From: Exophiala sp. HKRS030
Taxonomy: Eukaryota > Ascomycota > Eurotiomycetes > Chaetothyriales > Herpotrichiellaceae
Direction: 5' to 3'
Assembly (NCBI GenBank): GCA_023897205.1
Contig: JAHWDD010000005.1
Coordinates: 806,001 to 870,000 of the forward strand
DNA: 64,000 bases
The notes under the pieces were generated by a model that did no database searches, was not told where the DNA came from, and saw only the letters and a list, made by a program, of their open reading frames with translations. Of this stretch, positions 46,851-58,412 are shown in pieces. The position numbers and the translations under genes are program-made. Numbering within the stretch: the first letter of the stretch is position 1; the number at the start of each line of letters is the position of its first letter.

Positions 46851-48337
46851 GGTGAACTTGAATACTCCCTGGACAAGTGGAGTTGAGAGTGTCTAAGGTC
46901 ACTGGTCCAAGATAGAGTTGCGGGACTGCAGTTGTCTGAAGTCGAGGAATTCTTCGCTTATATACAGCAGGATATATCATCGGGGATTGCCACACCAGCT
47001 CCGCTCACCATCAGCGACGAGAACAGGCCCACTTCTCCGCAATGTGCGTCGACATGTCGGGGAAAGGATACGAGCAAACACAGACATGGTCTGAACGGGG
47101 TCGAAGCCTGCTTGTCTGGGGAGTCGTGAAGCAGAAGCCCCTAAGTTTGCTGAAGAATAGACAAGACAGACGGCGTGGATTATCGTCGGCGTAAAATGCA
47201 AAACCCCGACATGGCGCCCTAACAATACGTGGGTCCCGCTTGAGTCCGTTGCAGGAAGTCGGCCGTCTTTACCCGTCATTACGCACAATGAGACTGTTTA
47301 GCAGAGAAGGCTCAAGGCACGTCAACAAAATTTTGTCAAAAGTGGCTTCGGCATAGCTGATCGGGGCCGATGTCTTCAATCACGCCTTCTATATTTGTGG
47401 GTCGGCCTTTATCGACCGCCCACTGGGGATCGATGGAACCGACAAAGGACCTTTCAAAACGCACAAGGCTGAAGTCACGTGCATCTTCTCAAATAGGCAA
47501 TTCTTCGATGTTCACTGCAAATTGCACAAGGCTGTAAGTCATATGACATCGACAGATTAAAGCCAAATCTTCCATGATGAGAAGAATTTTCATGACTGTG
47601 GGCTCTCATGCCTATTAAAATAGAACTAATGCTATAAGCATGCCTAATGCCACCTAGACGTAGCGATTGATTTACCTAGGTAGGTAGTCTCCTGGCTGTA
47701 TGTGTGACACAGACATAGTAATGCAAATCGAGCAGGTGACACTTCCAAGATCAATAGGGACTCATGCTCAACAAGTACCAACATATATTGATGCTAGGAA
47801 TGCGTGACGCGATCCGGTATGGCATGCCTCATCTGTGCTGACGAATTAATGATCCCCCCTTCAGCCGAATCTGGAGCTTGCAGTCGCGCGTCCAACCTTG
47901 GTTGGATTTGAATAACAAAGTCTTACAAACACCGATGCCTGTTGTGCAGAAGATTTACAACATGAATACTCCCCATGCCTTATTCTGAGATGAAGGCACA
48001 ATTCTCTTCAATATGCAGACAGCCGTCTATCCTGCTCGCCGACGATTTATCAGATCCCCTGAGTTTGGCGGACGAATCGGCACATATTCGTCCGTACTCC
48101 GTTGCCTGGCGATCATGGTCTCCTCTGAGCACACCTCACCTTTTGAGACGACGCAGCGGCAGTTTATAAAGCGAGAATGCTGTGATGGTCAAAACGTTCC
48201 CTTTGCCACATTATAGCTCTCTCTCTATACGAGAGAACACCTCAAGCCGCCCAACCCAGGCCATCTGGCCCCCCTTGAGATCCCGTCTTCGTCACGCTAC
48301 AGGCCACACAAAGGCACGAGACTGCTAAGACGACAAA
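46851..48337. promoter_or_regulatory. Long divergent intergenic region, permease / NmrA-like
   Basis: 1.5 kb between two starts pointing apart; the largest empty gap but one. Short frames (for example 46977-47288 minus) have no motif. A TACTCCGT motif is at 48095-48102. No transposon remnant recognised. Confidence 0.5.
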
Positions 48338-49282
48338 ATGCTGATCCTCATCGCCGGGGTATCAGGTCTTCTAGGCAAAATCCTCGCGCGCACCGGTCTC
48401 GACAAGGGCCACCAGATCCGCGGCTTCGGACGCTCCCCGTCCAAGATCCCCGTGGACCTTCTGGATCAGTTCGAATCGTTCGTCGAGTGCGAATACTACG
48501 AGGAGCGCACCGCGCTCGACAAGGCCGTCTCGGGAGTCGACGCCGTCATCTGCTCCTACACCGCGCACGCCGAGGCCATCTTGGACTCGCAACTCGCACT
48601 GTTGCGTGCCGTCGAGCGGGCCGGCGTCAAGATCTACCACGCCCACTCGTGGAACCCGGACTGGTCCAAGACCAGCCTGGGCGACTGGGAGCACTACGAC
48701 GCATACATTTCCTTCCGCCGGCACGTCGAGCTCACCTCGACCCTCCAACCTGTGTACACCTTCACGGGAATCATTGGAGAATTCGCGGCCAGCAAGGTGG
48801 TGGGGATCGCGCACGTCGAGGAGGAGCACGAGAACGACGGTAAGACCGCCGTAATGTCGTACTACGGCGACGGCACCGCCAAGTGGGATTTCACGTACCT
48901 GGACGACGCGGCCCGGTTCAGCATCGACTTGGTCACGACGAACCCGAGCGTCCTGGCCGGCCAAGGTGGAATGTTCCGCGTCCACTCGGCTGCGGCAAGT
49001 GCCCTGGACGTGGCGAGGGCGTACGAGGAGAACACCGGCCAGAAGGTCACCCTCAGATCCCTGGGGACGGCGGAAGAGTTGCTCCAGAAGTACAGGGAAG
49101 CCCGGGCTGCCGCGGCCGCGACCGACACAAGAAAGTACTTCGCCTACGGACCTTACTACGTCCACGCTGCCAACATAATGGGCCTCTGGAAGTTGGACAA
49201 CCCCGTCAAAGTTGGTTCCGTTGACGCGGTGAATCGTTTGTTTGATCGCCAAATCGAGATACCGGGAGATTTGCTCGAGTGA
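48338..49282 (+). CDS. NmrA/isoflavone-reductase-like NAD(P)-binding protein
   Basis: Single exon, 314 residues. The N-terminal glycine motif AGVSGLLGKILA (residues 6-17) with a following GFGRSPSK basic loop indicates an NADP-binding atypical SDR. LLRAVERAGVKIYHAHSWNPDW and YTFTGIIGEF are typical of the NmrA/isoflavone reductase group; the C-terminal lobe has FTYLDDAARFSIDLV. Such proteins are redox-sensing regulators or aromatic-compound reductases; the function here is not assignable. Third codon positions are strikingly G/C-rich compared with neighbours, so that a 293-codon frame is open on the opposite strand too. Confidence 0.85.
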   Translation: MLILIAGVSGLLGKILARTGLDKGHQIRGFGRSPSKIPVDLLDQFESFVECEYYEERTALDKAVSGVDAVICSYTAHAEAILDSQLALLRAVERAGVKIYHAHSWNPDWSKTSLGDWEHYDAYISFRRHVELTSTLQPVYTFTGIIGEFAASKVVGIAHVEEEHENDGKTAVMSYYGDGTAKWDFTYLDDAARFSIDLVTTNPSVLAGQGGMFRVHSAAASALDVARAYEENTGQKVTLRSLGTAEELLQKYREARAAAAATDTRKYFAYGPYYVHAANIMGLWKLDNPVKVGSVDAVNRLFDRQIEIPGDLLE

Positions 49283-49534
49283 GACTCGCGGCTATTCGTC
49301 CTACGGACGATAGCGAGTACAAGCTCAAGATAGAAGAGATGCTTTTCTGATATAGGTTTGGCAATGGAGAATCGAAGAACACTCAGTATGAGCACTTGAT
49401 TTACTTCGTACTAAAGGTAGTAATGTAAAATTAACGTCTCGTATTTTAGGAACAAACAGCAAAACTAGAAACAACTTAACCTGTACCAACGCCATGCTTT
49501 TGAGACAAAGTGACCGCCCTCATGGTGACCAAAA

Positions 49535-50731
49535 TCATAGCTCGTCATTCATCACGCTCACATTATATTTGCCTCTTGACCAATCCCAAGGATCCCCTCC
49601 TGGAACACAGAGACCTAGTCTCCAGAAATAATCCCGATGCGCAAAGAACAATTCCCAGAGTCTATAACGGCGGCCGATGCCCCACATGGTCTTGATCTTT
49701 GACTCGTTCGGCGTATCCTCCCCATCAGCACCGTCGAGATCTATCTCGTCCGATGTCGTGCCTCCATCGGCAATGCAAGATGGGTCTTCATCACCCTGGC
49801 AACGGTGCAGATCGGCTCGACCGGGAGGTAACGACGACTTTGAAATGTATATCTCGCCAGCGTGCATTCGATAGCCCCATTCTTCCAACGGTAGCAGAGG
49901 CACAGGGTCATTTGCGTGCGTGACTCTGCGATATAAGGCTTGCTCGGGACCTGTGGCGTTCAGATTGAAGCGTTTGTCAATGAACTGGTTGAGAGCGAGA
50001 TTTCCGATGCGTGGTTCACCAAAAGTGGTGACATGAGGGGTCCAGCCGCGAGATTGGAATTCTAATGCGGCGAGCGCGGCTACGGCGCCGCCGAGTGAAT
50101 GACCGACCAAGACCAACTCATAATCTGGATTCTCATCGAGAGCCTTCTCGACATGAGGGACAATTGTGCACCGAGTATTTCTCCAAGAGGTCATGAACCC
50201 AGCGTGAACAGTGCAGTTTACACATTCTGATTCCAATAGAGATCTTTTCTCGGACTGTTTCAACAGTTGCGGAAGAAGAGGTTCTTGTCCATCGTGGGGT
50301 TCAGCCGACGCGCAAACAGAGTCGTTGTCGCTCTGGGACGGGAACGGAGCGTATTCGGCAGGGTTGGTGGACAAATCGGCAATGGTATTGGCGATCGAGT
50401 ACGTGCCGCGGAATGCGACGATGACTCGTCTCCGGAAGGGAGCATGCGACACAGCAATGTAGCCGCAGGAATCGGAGAGGAGGGGTCCGGTGTTCCAGGT
50501 GGTAATCAATTCGAAGCCTTCGAAATCGCTACATCGACTAAGACACCTGAAAGGCTTTTGAATTCCACTGGTACCGACGCAGTAGGAGATGTCGACAATG
50601 CGAGCGAGTTCTTCGAGTGTTTCGAAGGTTTCCTGGGAAATCTCTTTGTTGCTCGTTCGGATCTCGGTGGGAAAAGCGCCCGCCAAGATTGACCAAATCC
50701 ACAACAAAAGGCTGATATGTAGGTGCAGCAT
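49535..50731 (-). CDS. Secreted class 3 (triacylglycerol) lipase
   Basis: Single exon, 398 residues. The signal peptide is the first 19 or so residues (LHISLLLWIWSILAGAF). The lipase elbow is LVGHSLGGAVAAL with nucleophile Ser212; the acid is Asp275 in THANDPVPLLP and the catalytic His is probably His365 in WELFFAHRDYFW. Pairs of cysteines suggest disulfides, as expected for an extracellular enzyme. A family insert of acidic low-complexity sequence lies between Asp and His. The start at 50731 gives a proper signal peptide; the frame is open 52 codons further upstream but without homology. It hydrolyses acylglycerols or feruloyl-type esters outside the cell. Confidence 0.92.
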   Translation of the reverse strand: MLHLHISLLLWIWSILAGAFPTEIRTSNKEISQETFETLEELARIVDISYCVGTSGIQKPFRCLSRCSDFEGFELITTWNTGPLLSDSCGYIAVSHAPFRRRVIVAFRGTYSIANTIADLSTNPAEYAPFPSQSDNDSVCASAEPHDGQEPLLPQLLKQSEKRSLLESECVNCTVHAGFMTSWRNTRCTIVPHVEKALDENPDYELVLVGHSLGGAVAALAALEFQSRGWTPHVTTFGEPRIGNLALNQFIDKRFNLNATGPEQALYRRVTHANDPVPLLPLEEWGYRMHAGEIYISKSSLPPGRADLHRCQGDEDPSCIADGGTTSDEIDLDGADGEDTPNESKIKTMWGIGRRYRLWELFFAHRDYFWRLGLCVPGGDPWDWSRGKYNVSVMNDEL

Positions 50732-52124
50732 GGCTGTACAGTCAATCACTGTTCCAGGAAGAGTATCGGCATATTGCGACACCTTTGGGAGGAGCGGAGG
50801 AGTGTCGGTGTACGGAATAACAATGATGTTGAAATCACAAAGCGGGAGACTGCGGTATGAGCAGGAAGCGGGATCGGGATGGGGCACTAAGCGTCACGTG
50901 AGATTACATCATGCCAACAGGTGATCTGGCTTCGGTGACTACGCACGTGATTTGCGGTTAAAGGGGCAGTTTCAACATGGTTGCTGCTGTGAGATCTTAA
51001 GATAATGTTGCGAAGAAAAAGTACGCGTTGAGGTCGTCTCGATATATGCAATAGGATGAGGTGTGTATTAAACATTCAAGTGCTAAAGCTGGGTGACGAT
51101 ACCCTCAACTAAGCATCACATTGAAAAGCCTCGATCAAATCCATCTACTCGTACGGAGAAGAGCTCGCTTAAAAATGACTGTCCAATTCACTGTAATACG
51201 TTGTATGAGTTGCCTTTCCTGGATGATACTCGAGTCTCCGTAGGGTCCCAAAGACCATAGTCAATAGTGAATCAATAGATGTTCCGTCCTGCCGATTGAC
51301 GAATGCCAACAGCCAATGTTGAGCTCCCGCTTAGACGGAGCAAGGCTGAGACTTGGCCTTATCTTGGCACCAAGACTTTCCGACCTTTTCCGCTATGAAG
51401 CAACTCTAGTAACAATCTATCCTCCATCCTGACATGATGCAATTCATCACTTGGCTGGCGGGATGATTTCTCCCTAAGATCTGCCAGTGCAGTGCAAGAG
51501 TCCTGCTTATGCCATGACTGTAGCGCAACTGCAATTCCAAGCATCTGGACACTACTGAGCCGTCCTTTCCGAGTGTGTTTCAAGGGTCAAGCCGGGTAGG
51601 TCAATGCTGTACTCTATGTTCTGCTCGCACGGTATGCGCAAATGCAGATCAGAGACGTTTAAGAGATGCTGAGCTAGGTTTGCGGAATGTACATCTCCTT
51701 TATAGTCGATATCAACCTCTTAGCGTGCTTTCGAAACATTCTGCATGCAAAGGCTCCTTCTTTCTCGTTGACTTGAGGATGGTAGGTGCATATACCCCAT
51801 CAGTTATCGAGGTGGGCCATTAAGATGTACGAGTACGAGCACACCAAAGCTCTCCTCGGGAAGACGGTACAGAGGTGGTCGAAACTGGTCAAAGAAGACA
51901 TACCATGACCCAGTCTGCCAAGTCTACGGTTTGACACCCTGTGGTGGTCTTGGCCTCGTCGGGAAATCCGACTGTTACACCACATGCATGAGCGGGGGAT
52001 GTGTGAGGGTCAACGGCCAGATATTGGTAGGTATATTTACCGCATTGCCAATGTGAGATTCGCAGACCTTTTCTTCGGTCACCTGTGATCTCCCATTCCC
52101 CCAGAGCTCATCAAGTGAGACACG
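50732..52124. promoter_or_regulatory. Long divergent intergenic region, lipase / ENA ATPase
   Basis: 1.4 kb between two starts pointing apart. Plausible regulatory DNA of the salt-responsive ATPase and lipase. TACGGAGA at 51152-51159. No gene recognised; frames at 51359-51823 on either strand look random. Confidence 0.5.
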
Positions 52125-55100
52125 ATGTCGGACCACGTTTCTGGCCAGAGCAACAAGCCTATAAGCAAGCCTGCACATGCTCTCGGGGTTGAAGAGATCG
52201 CCCGGGAACTAGACACTGATATCTCAAATGGCCTTCGAGCCCAGGAAGCTCGCCAAAGACTAGAGCAATATGGCCGTAACGAACTCGATGACGGTCCAGG
52301 CGTGCAACCGTTGAAGATTTTGTTGCGACAAGTCGCCAACGCCATGATGTTGGTCCTGCTCATGGCAATGATTGTCTCATTTGCGATCAAATCGTGGATC
52401 GAAGGGGGTGTTGTCGCAGCTGTGATCTCATTGAATATTGTTGTTGGTTTTCTTCAAGAATTCAAGGCAGAGAAGACAATGGACTCCCTGCGCTCTTTGT
52501 CTTCACCGACTGCGAATACTGTACGAGATGGCAGCACCACAAACATTCCGACCGCAGAGCTCACCGTAGGGGACATTGTCGAGCTCAAAGTCGGAGATAC
52601 TGTCCCTGCAGATGTCAGGTCAGTTGTCTACCACGCCAATTTGAATCTTCCAAACGCTAATTCTCCTCCAGGTTGATCGAATCCATAAATCTCGAGACCG
52701 ACGAGGCGTTGCTGACAGGAGAATCTCTGCCTGTGAATAAAGATGAAGGATTAATACTTGATGAAGACACGGGACCTGGTGATCGCCTCAATGTTGCATA
52801 CAGCTCCTCGACTGTGACGAAAGGTCGAGCAACTGGTGTGGTGTTCGCCACGGGCATGCACACGGTAAGTAAAGTCTGATGCTCGGGGTACATAAATCGT
52901 CAGCGCAACTGCACCGGGTGATAGAATCTAATCTGGTTGTAGGAAATCGGTTCGATCGCCGCAGCCCTTCGACAAGGCGAATCTAAGAGACGTCCAGTGA
53001 AAAGACGGCCTGACGGTACTGCTTCTCCTTTGCGCCAAGTTGAATCATGGACTCTCACATTCAGCGATGCTGTTGGCCGGTTTCTAGGCGTCAACATCGG
53101 GACACCTCTACAAAAGAAGTTGTCACGGCTTGCAATCCTGCTCTTCGGGATAGCCGTGGTATGTGCAATTATCGTCCTTGCTGCCAACGATTTCTCCGAC
53201 AAGTCTGAGGTCATCATCTACGCGGTTGCAACGGGCCTCTCTATGATTCCTGCTTCACTTGTGGTAGTACTCACAATCACCATGGCCGTCGCAACTAAGA
53301 GAATGGTAGAGCGCCATGTCATTGTCCGCAACCTCAAGTCCCTGGAGGCATTGGGTGCCGTCACCGACATTTGCTCGGACAAGACGGGAACTCTTACGCA
53401 AGGAAAGATGGTCGCCAAAAAGTGCTGGCTCCCCTCTCGTGGCACCTATTCAGTGGGACCGTCGAATGAGCCGTTCAACCCCACCGAAGGAGATCTCATG
53501 TATAGTGAAGTGTCCCCAGCAAAGGAAGAGTTGGAAAAAGCCCCCGAACCACAGGCTGGTAGCCATGACGAGTTGGTCAAGGATAATTCTGAGCTGACAG
53601 ATTTTCTGTTCGTCGCATCGCTCGCCAATATAGCCCGGGTCCACCAGAACAAGGAAGGAGAATGGGTTGCACTAGGAGATCCAACCGAGATAGCAATCCA
53701 GGTATTTGCATCACGGTTCGACTTCAACAGAACCAAGTTCCTCGGCGGCGATGCGGCAAAGTACAAAGAAGTTAGCGAGTACCCATTCGACTCAGACGTC
53801 AAAAAGATGTCCGTCATCATGGAAGAGGGAGCAAGCAAGCAGCAAAAGGTTTTCACCAAAGGTGCCGTCGAACGTGTTCTTGACTCGTGCACGAAGACCC
53901 GGTGGGGGTCTTCCGATGTTGTTGAATTAACCCATGACATGAAGAGCACCATCTTGGATAACATGGAAGCCCTTGCTGCCCAAGGACTCAGAGTGCTAGC
54001 ATTGGCCAGTCGGCCATACAATGCTCCAAACGGCCAGAAGGCGAGCCGCGAAGACCCGCCGCCTCGAGAAGAGGTCGAGTGCAGCCTCGTTTTCCATGGG
54101 CTGATTGGTCTCTACGATCCTCCTCGACCAGAATCGGAGGGAGCTGTGAAGCGATGCCATCGTGCCGGTGTAAAGGTTCACATGCTCACTGGCGACCATC
54201 CTGGCACAGCCCGAGCGATCGCAGCACAGGTTGGTATCTTACCCCGAAAGATGGACAACCTATCTGCCAACGCTGCCCGAAGCATGGTCATGACTGCAAA
54301 GGAGTTTGATCATTTGAGCGACGGCCAGATCGACGACCTCCCAGCACTGCCGCTCGTTATTGCTCGATGCGCACCGAACACAAAGGTTCGAATGATTGAA
54401 GCTCTTCGTCGTCGAAGCGCTTTCATGGCAATGGTAAATATTCCTTTCCACTCGGCAAGTATCAAGACCCGTAGCACTCTTGCTGACACAGCGCAGACCG
54501 GTGACGGCGTCAACGACTCTCCCTCACTCAAGATCGCCGACGTCGGTATCGCCATGGGTCAAGGTGGGTCCGACGTGGCCAAAGACGCATCCGACATTGT
54601 CCTCACCGACGACAATTTTGCCTCCATCCTCTCCGCCATCGAAGAGGGCCGCCGCACTTTCGACAACATCCAGAAATTCGTTCTGCATTTGTTGGCGGAG
54701 AACATCGCACAGGCCTGCACGCTTCTGATCGGTCTCGCCTTCAAAGACAGCTCGGGACTCTCCGTCTTCCCTCTGGCGCCGGTGCAGATTCTGTGGGTCA
54801 TCATGATAACCAGCGGCATGCCCGACATGGGCCTTGGTCTGGAAATCGCCGCCCCCGACATCCTGGAAAGACCGCCCATCTCCCTCAAGGCCGGGGTCTT
54901 CACGTGGGAAGTGTGCTTCGACATGCTCGCGTATGGCTTGTGGATGTCCGCCCTCTGCCTCTCGTCGTTCCTGCTGGTCGTGTACGGGTTCGGCGACGGT
55001 AACCTCGGGGAAAACTGCAACGGGTCCTACTCCCGGTCGTGTGACACCGTCTTCCGAGCCCGAGCCACCACTTTCGTCAGCCTGACGTGGTTCGCCCTCT

Positions 55101-55567
55101 TCCTCGCCTGGGAGATGGTCGACACCAGACGTAGCTTCTTCCGCATGCAACCCAAGAGCAAGCGATACTTTACACAGTGGATGTACGACGTCTGGCGTAA
55201 CAAGTTTTTGTTCTGGGCCGTCATTGCTGGCTTTGTCACGATCTTCCCGACCATATACATCCCGGTAAGTTCTTGTCCAAGACTCCAAAACAGTTATCCA
55301 GCCCTGAGGGAGGGGAAAAATTCAAACCGATCACCACTAACGCGCTCCGTCCAGGTCATCAACCATCGTGTCTTCAAACACACTGGAATTTCCTGGGAAT
55401 GGGGCATCGTCTTCGTCGAAGCGTTACTGTTCTTCCTTGGGTGTGAGACATGGAAATGGGCCAAGCGCATCTATTTCCGTCGGCGGGCGAAGAAATTGAC
55501 CATCACACCTGACGACCTGGAACACTTGGCTTTCTCTGACTTTGAAAGACTGGAAAAGGTCCATTGA
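52125..55567 (+). CDS. P-type ATPase, ENA family sodium/potassium exporter
   Basis: Five exons, 52125-52618, 52672-52864, 52943-54433, 54497-55264 and 55355-55567, giving 1,052 residues, the usual ENA length. Actuator motif TGES at 180-183; phosphorylation motif CSDKTGTLTQGKM with Asp375; nucleotide-binding KGAVE region; hinge TGDGVNDSPSL directly after intron 3 (residue 727 on). Intron 3 (54434-54496) is a multiple of three with no stop, so unspliced reading would insert 21 residues before that hinge. Type IID pumps export Na+ or K+ at high pH or salt; the plasma-membrane location is inferred. The absence of the calcium-pump signature residues cannot be judged here. Confidence 0.92.
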
Positions 55568-56213
55568 TGCACACACACCGTACTCGGTACTAATTTTTAT
55601 GAGACATAATTAGCTTCTTGTGCCAAACCATGGAGCCGCCTATGATCTGGCTCAGAACTCGACTAAATGAGATGGATACCAAGATATACAAGAATAGAGT
55701 GGGCATGGAGTATATATCAGATATAGATTTACCAAGGTCGTACGAGGTTGTACCCCTTTTCCAGTGTCAGTCTGAAGATCCCTTGGAAACTAAGAACGAG
55801 GACATAGCTATAATAAAATATCCACTCTTGTATATGGTTAAGAATGATGTGTACGGTTTGAGGACAGTATACAGGTGGCAAGTTCCTCTATGTACAGTAT
55901 AACCCATAATGTTGCCCCCTTGAGCGATTTCAAGTTTGGGGGACCGATGCCTCTCCAAGGGACCGACATGCCGAAGATATATATCCATATCTATTGTACC
56001 ACAGATTCTGACAAATTCCCTGATGGACGAGTGAATCATGATGAAAGAACCAACAATACATATAGTACAAAGTCACCTAGCTCATAAGGCAGAGATTGGA
56101 CACTTTTGTAAAAGCATGAACCACATCATACGTTTGCAACTCTTTTCATTGAAAATTGACCTGCGGGATCCTCCTCGAGGTTTTGGTGTCGGTGCGGGAG
56201 CAAATCGGCTGAT
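55568..56213. other. Convergent 3' intergenic region
   Basis: 0.65 kb between the ATPase stop and the small secreted protein stop. AT-rich; no gene recognised. Confidence 0.55.
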
Positions 56214-56570
56214 TTAGACCGCGAAAGAACCGGCGGCGTTCGCGTTGTGTCCCTCGCCCAAGTTATGGCAGGTGTCACTGACCTGGAAATCGCCGTCGCT
56301 GCCGTCCGCGTACCAGTTGCCCACCAGGATCGGACCGCCGCAGTTGTTGGCGGTGTGGAAGCGGACGATCTGGCCGCCGCTGCCGTACGCAACGACCTTG
56401 AAGGAGCCAAAGGCGGGGAACCAGGTGGCGCAGGTGTTGTCCCAGACGTTGATCTCGGTGCCGTCACCACCACAGTCGTTGTTGCTGTACCCGTGGATGA
56501 CGTACGCCGAAGAAGCGGACGAATGACCGAGGCCCAACAGGGCGAGGGTCCGGACTGTGGAAAAACGCAT
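56214..56570 (-). CDS. Small secreted four-cysteine protein, copy A
   Basis: Single exon, 118 residues; not a named family I can recall. A signal peptide (TLALLGLGHSSASSA) is followed by a compact domain with four cysteines in DCGG, VWDNTCATW, NNCGG and DTCHNLG contexts, aromatic and Gly/Asn-rich, ending NANAAGSFAV. It is a clear paralogue of the divergent gene at 58413: the blocks NVWDNTCATW, FGSF, AYGS, ANNCGG, CH-LG and ANAAGSFA are shared. Size, secretion signal and cysteines fit an effector-like or antimicrobial surface protein; the beta-rich pattern recalls beta/gamma-crystallin-type folds, which is speculative. The start at 56570 leaves out eight upstream charged residues in frame. Confidence 0.85.
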   Translation of the reverse strand: MRFSTVRTLALLGLGHSSASSAYVIHGYSNNDCGGDGTEINVWDNTCATWFPAFGSFKVVAYGSGGQIVRFHTANNCGGPILVGNWYADGSDGDFQVSDTCHNLGEGHNANAAGSFAV

Positions 56571-56736
56571 TTTGTTCCTTCTTTTTTCGGCCACGGGTCG
56601 AGAAGGTGCTTGGATATTTAGATAATGATTGAGGTTTGAAAAAAAGATGTGCTTCGAAAGTGATGTTTTAGTCGTGTTGTGGTTGTCTTTGATGTTGTGG
56701 TTGAGGTTGACCTTGTTGAACGGGGAGTCCTTCTCC

Positions 56737-56747
56737 CTTTATATACC
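56737..56747 (-). promoter_or_regulatory. TATA box of secreted protein copy A
   Basis: GGTATATAAAG on the minus strand, about 170 bp upstream of the ATG at 56570, at nearly the same distance as the one in front of copy B. Confidence 0.6.
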
Positions 56748-58242
56748 TTTTGAGGCCGCATGGTTTGTTCGCTCGTTCTTTCTTTCTTCTTTCGTTCGTT
56801 CGTGCGTTCTTCGTGCATCGAGTCACTCGGGTCTCACTGGGTGCTCGCCACCACTGGATACGCCGACAATAGTTCCCTCATCTGGCGACTGCGGCGGCGA
56901 TCTCGCCCCAGACGTATTCCGGCTCTCATCATGCCTGCGAATACGTCTTCTCGGTATCATGGGCGAGCACGAACAGTCAATCACTAATCTCTGAAAAGGT
57001 CCACGTTCCCAAGGGGCTGTGGACCATTGGGTATCGATACTTTGTGGCAGTGATGCACACAACACCAAGACCGGAACTGATTGAGGCCAGTAAGACACCC
57101 GCTCTCCGATGACGGTAATCCTGTCGATCAGAAAGAAAGTGAGACACACATCTCCATTGCTAAATACGGGTAATGTATCGAAGAACAATATGTAGTGCCA
57201 AGACCGGTGCTGACCGCGCTCCACCGTTCATTCCGCCCGCGGTACGGAGTAAAGGGAGGCCTGATCCGCCCGCCTGCTTCCGGGTCTTGGCCATACTTGA
57301 GATTCGTGGTGTGGGAACGACGTAGCCTTGGACTTCCGCCTTTGATACGGCCGATACTCGTTACAGTAGATGGGTGATGAAGTGTATTGAAGGTTAACGG
57401 TCCTTGACATGTGAATGCAAGTCGTTCGTGATTTAACATGTGCGAAGAACAATAGAATAATGAGAAAATGAATAGAAAAGGAGTCTAACTCGATCATAGA
57501 CCTCCTCCTAAGCCTAACTCGAAGACAACGCTCGAAGCCTGTCCTGGTCCTGCGTCGTAACCTCGCTCCTTCGAGCGTTGTGCCTGCGGAGCCTTGCCAA
57601 GGTTTTTACTGTTTGAACAGTCATTGTCCGCCTTAACATTAAAGAGGGTATATAGACAAGTCAGCAAGATCGCCTGTCGTGCTCGTAGATGTGGTCGGAA
57701 AAGGACGATCGTTCGATCACTGGCGACAAGCAAGGTTACGTACGTGGTGTAAGATCTAAGGCCGTGCTGCTCAGCACCAGGTGGAAATTGCAGCTTGCAT
57801 CGAGGTGGACCAAGATGCTGTGCATAACTACTCGGTATACACGAGATAGGCATACATAGCCCCCCTTAATGATCCATCGAGATGTCAGTCGTCCTTTGCA
57901 AGAGGTCTTAAACTGTGGGGTCTTACGTATATCCACTTTCCTACTTCGCCATCCTCTCTTGGTCACAGGACGTTGTAATAATGCTGCCTGCTTTGTATAT
58001 TCTCTTGTACATCCATTGTCGATGACGGGCTGAAGTTAATCGATTTGTTTGCCAGGATTAGAAGCGGGACGACGTCAATCCCTGATGCTCAAAACATTAC
58101 TCCACTGTCAGCTTTGGGTCGCCGCAATTTCTTCTGAGGTGGAAAGACTGAACTGGGAAACATTGTGACGGTGCCAGATTCCGAGACCACATTCGCCATT
58201 CGGGGAGGACGAGCTGCTTGCCTTGAGACTGGTAGTAAAGTG

Positions 58243-58251
58243 AATATAAAG
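58243..58251 (+). promoter_or_regulatory. TATA box of secreted protein copy B
   Basis: AATATAAAG about 165 bp upstream of the ATG at 58413, mirroring the arrangement in front of copy A. Confidence 0.55.
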
Positions 58252-58412
58252 CAAGAAGGCCTTTCTCTTCCTCGAAACAATATAAGCAGCGAATCTTTTT
58301 GCAGGCTCTCGGGACTTGTTAAAACAAAATACCAAAATTCTGCAAAAGGCAAATTTACATCAAATCACCCTCACAGAACCATAACCACTCAACCTTTGAA
58401 ACATTCGACGTC

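Larger units (their letters stand above)
56571..58412. promoter_or_regulatory. Divergent region between secreted paralogues
   Basis: 1.84 kb, the longest gap in the window, separating two paralogous starts pointing apart. It holds a TACGGAGTA motif at 57243-57251 and the two TATA elements near its ends. Minus-strand frames at 57494-57966 show no family features. Confidence 0.5.

Noticed and set aside
46977..47288. Minus-strand 103-codon frame
   Set aside because: No motif; lies in the presumed promoter of the ACS permease.
48371..49252. Open frame of 293 codons on the minus strand
   Set aside because: Antisense of the NmrA-like gene; explained by its G/C-rich third positions, and the translation has no family motif.
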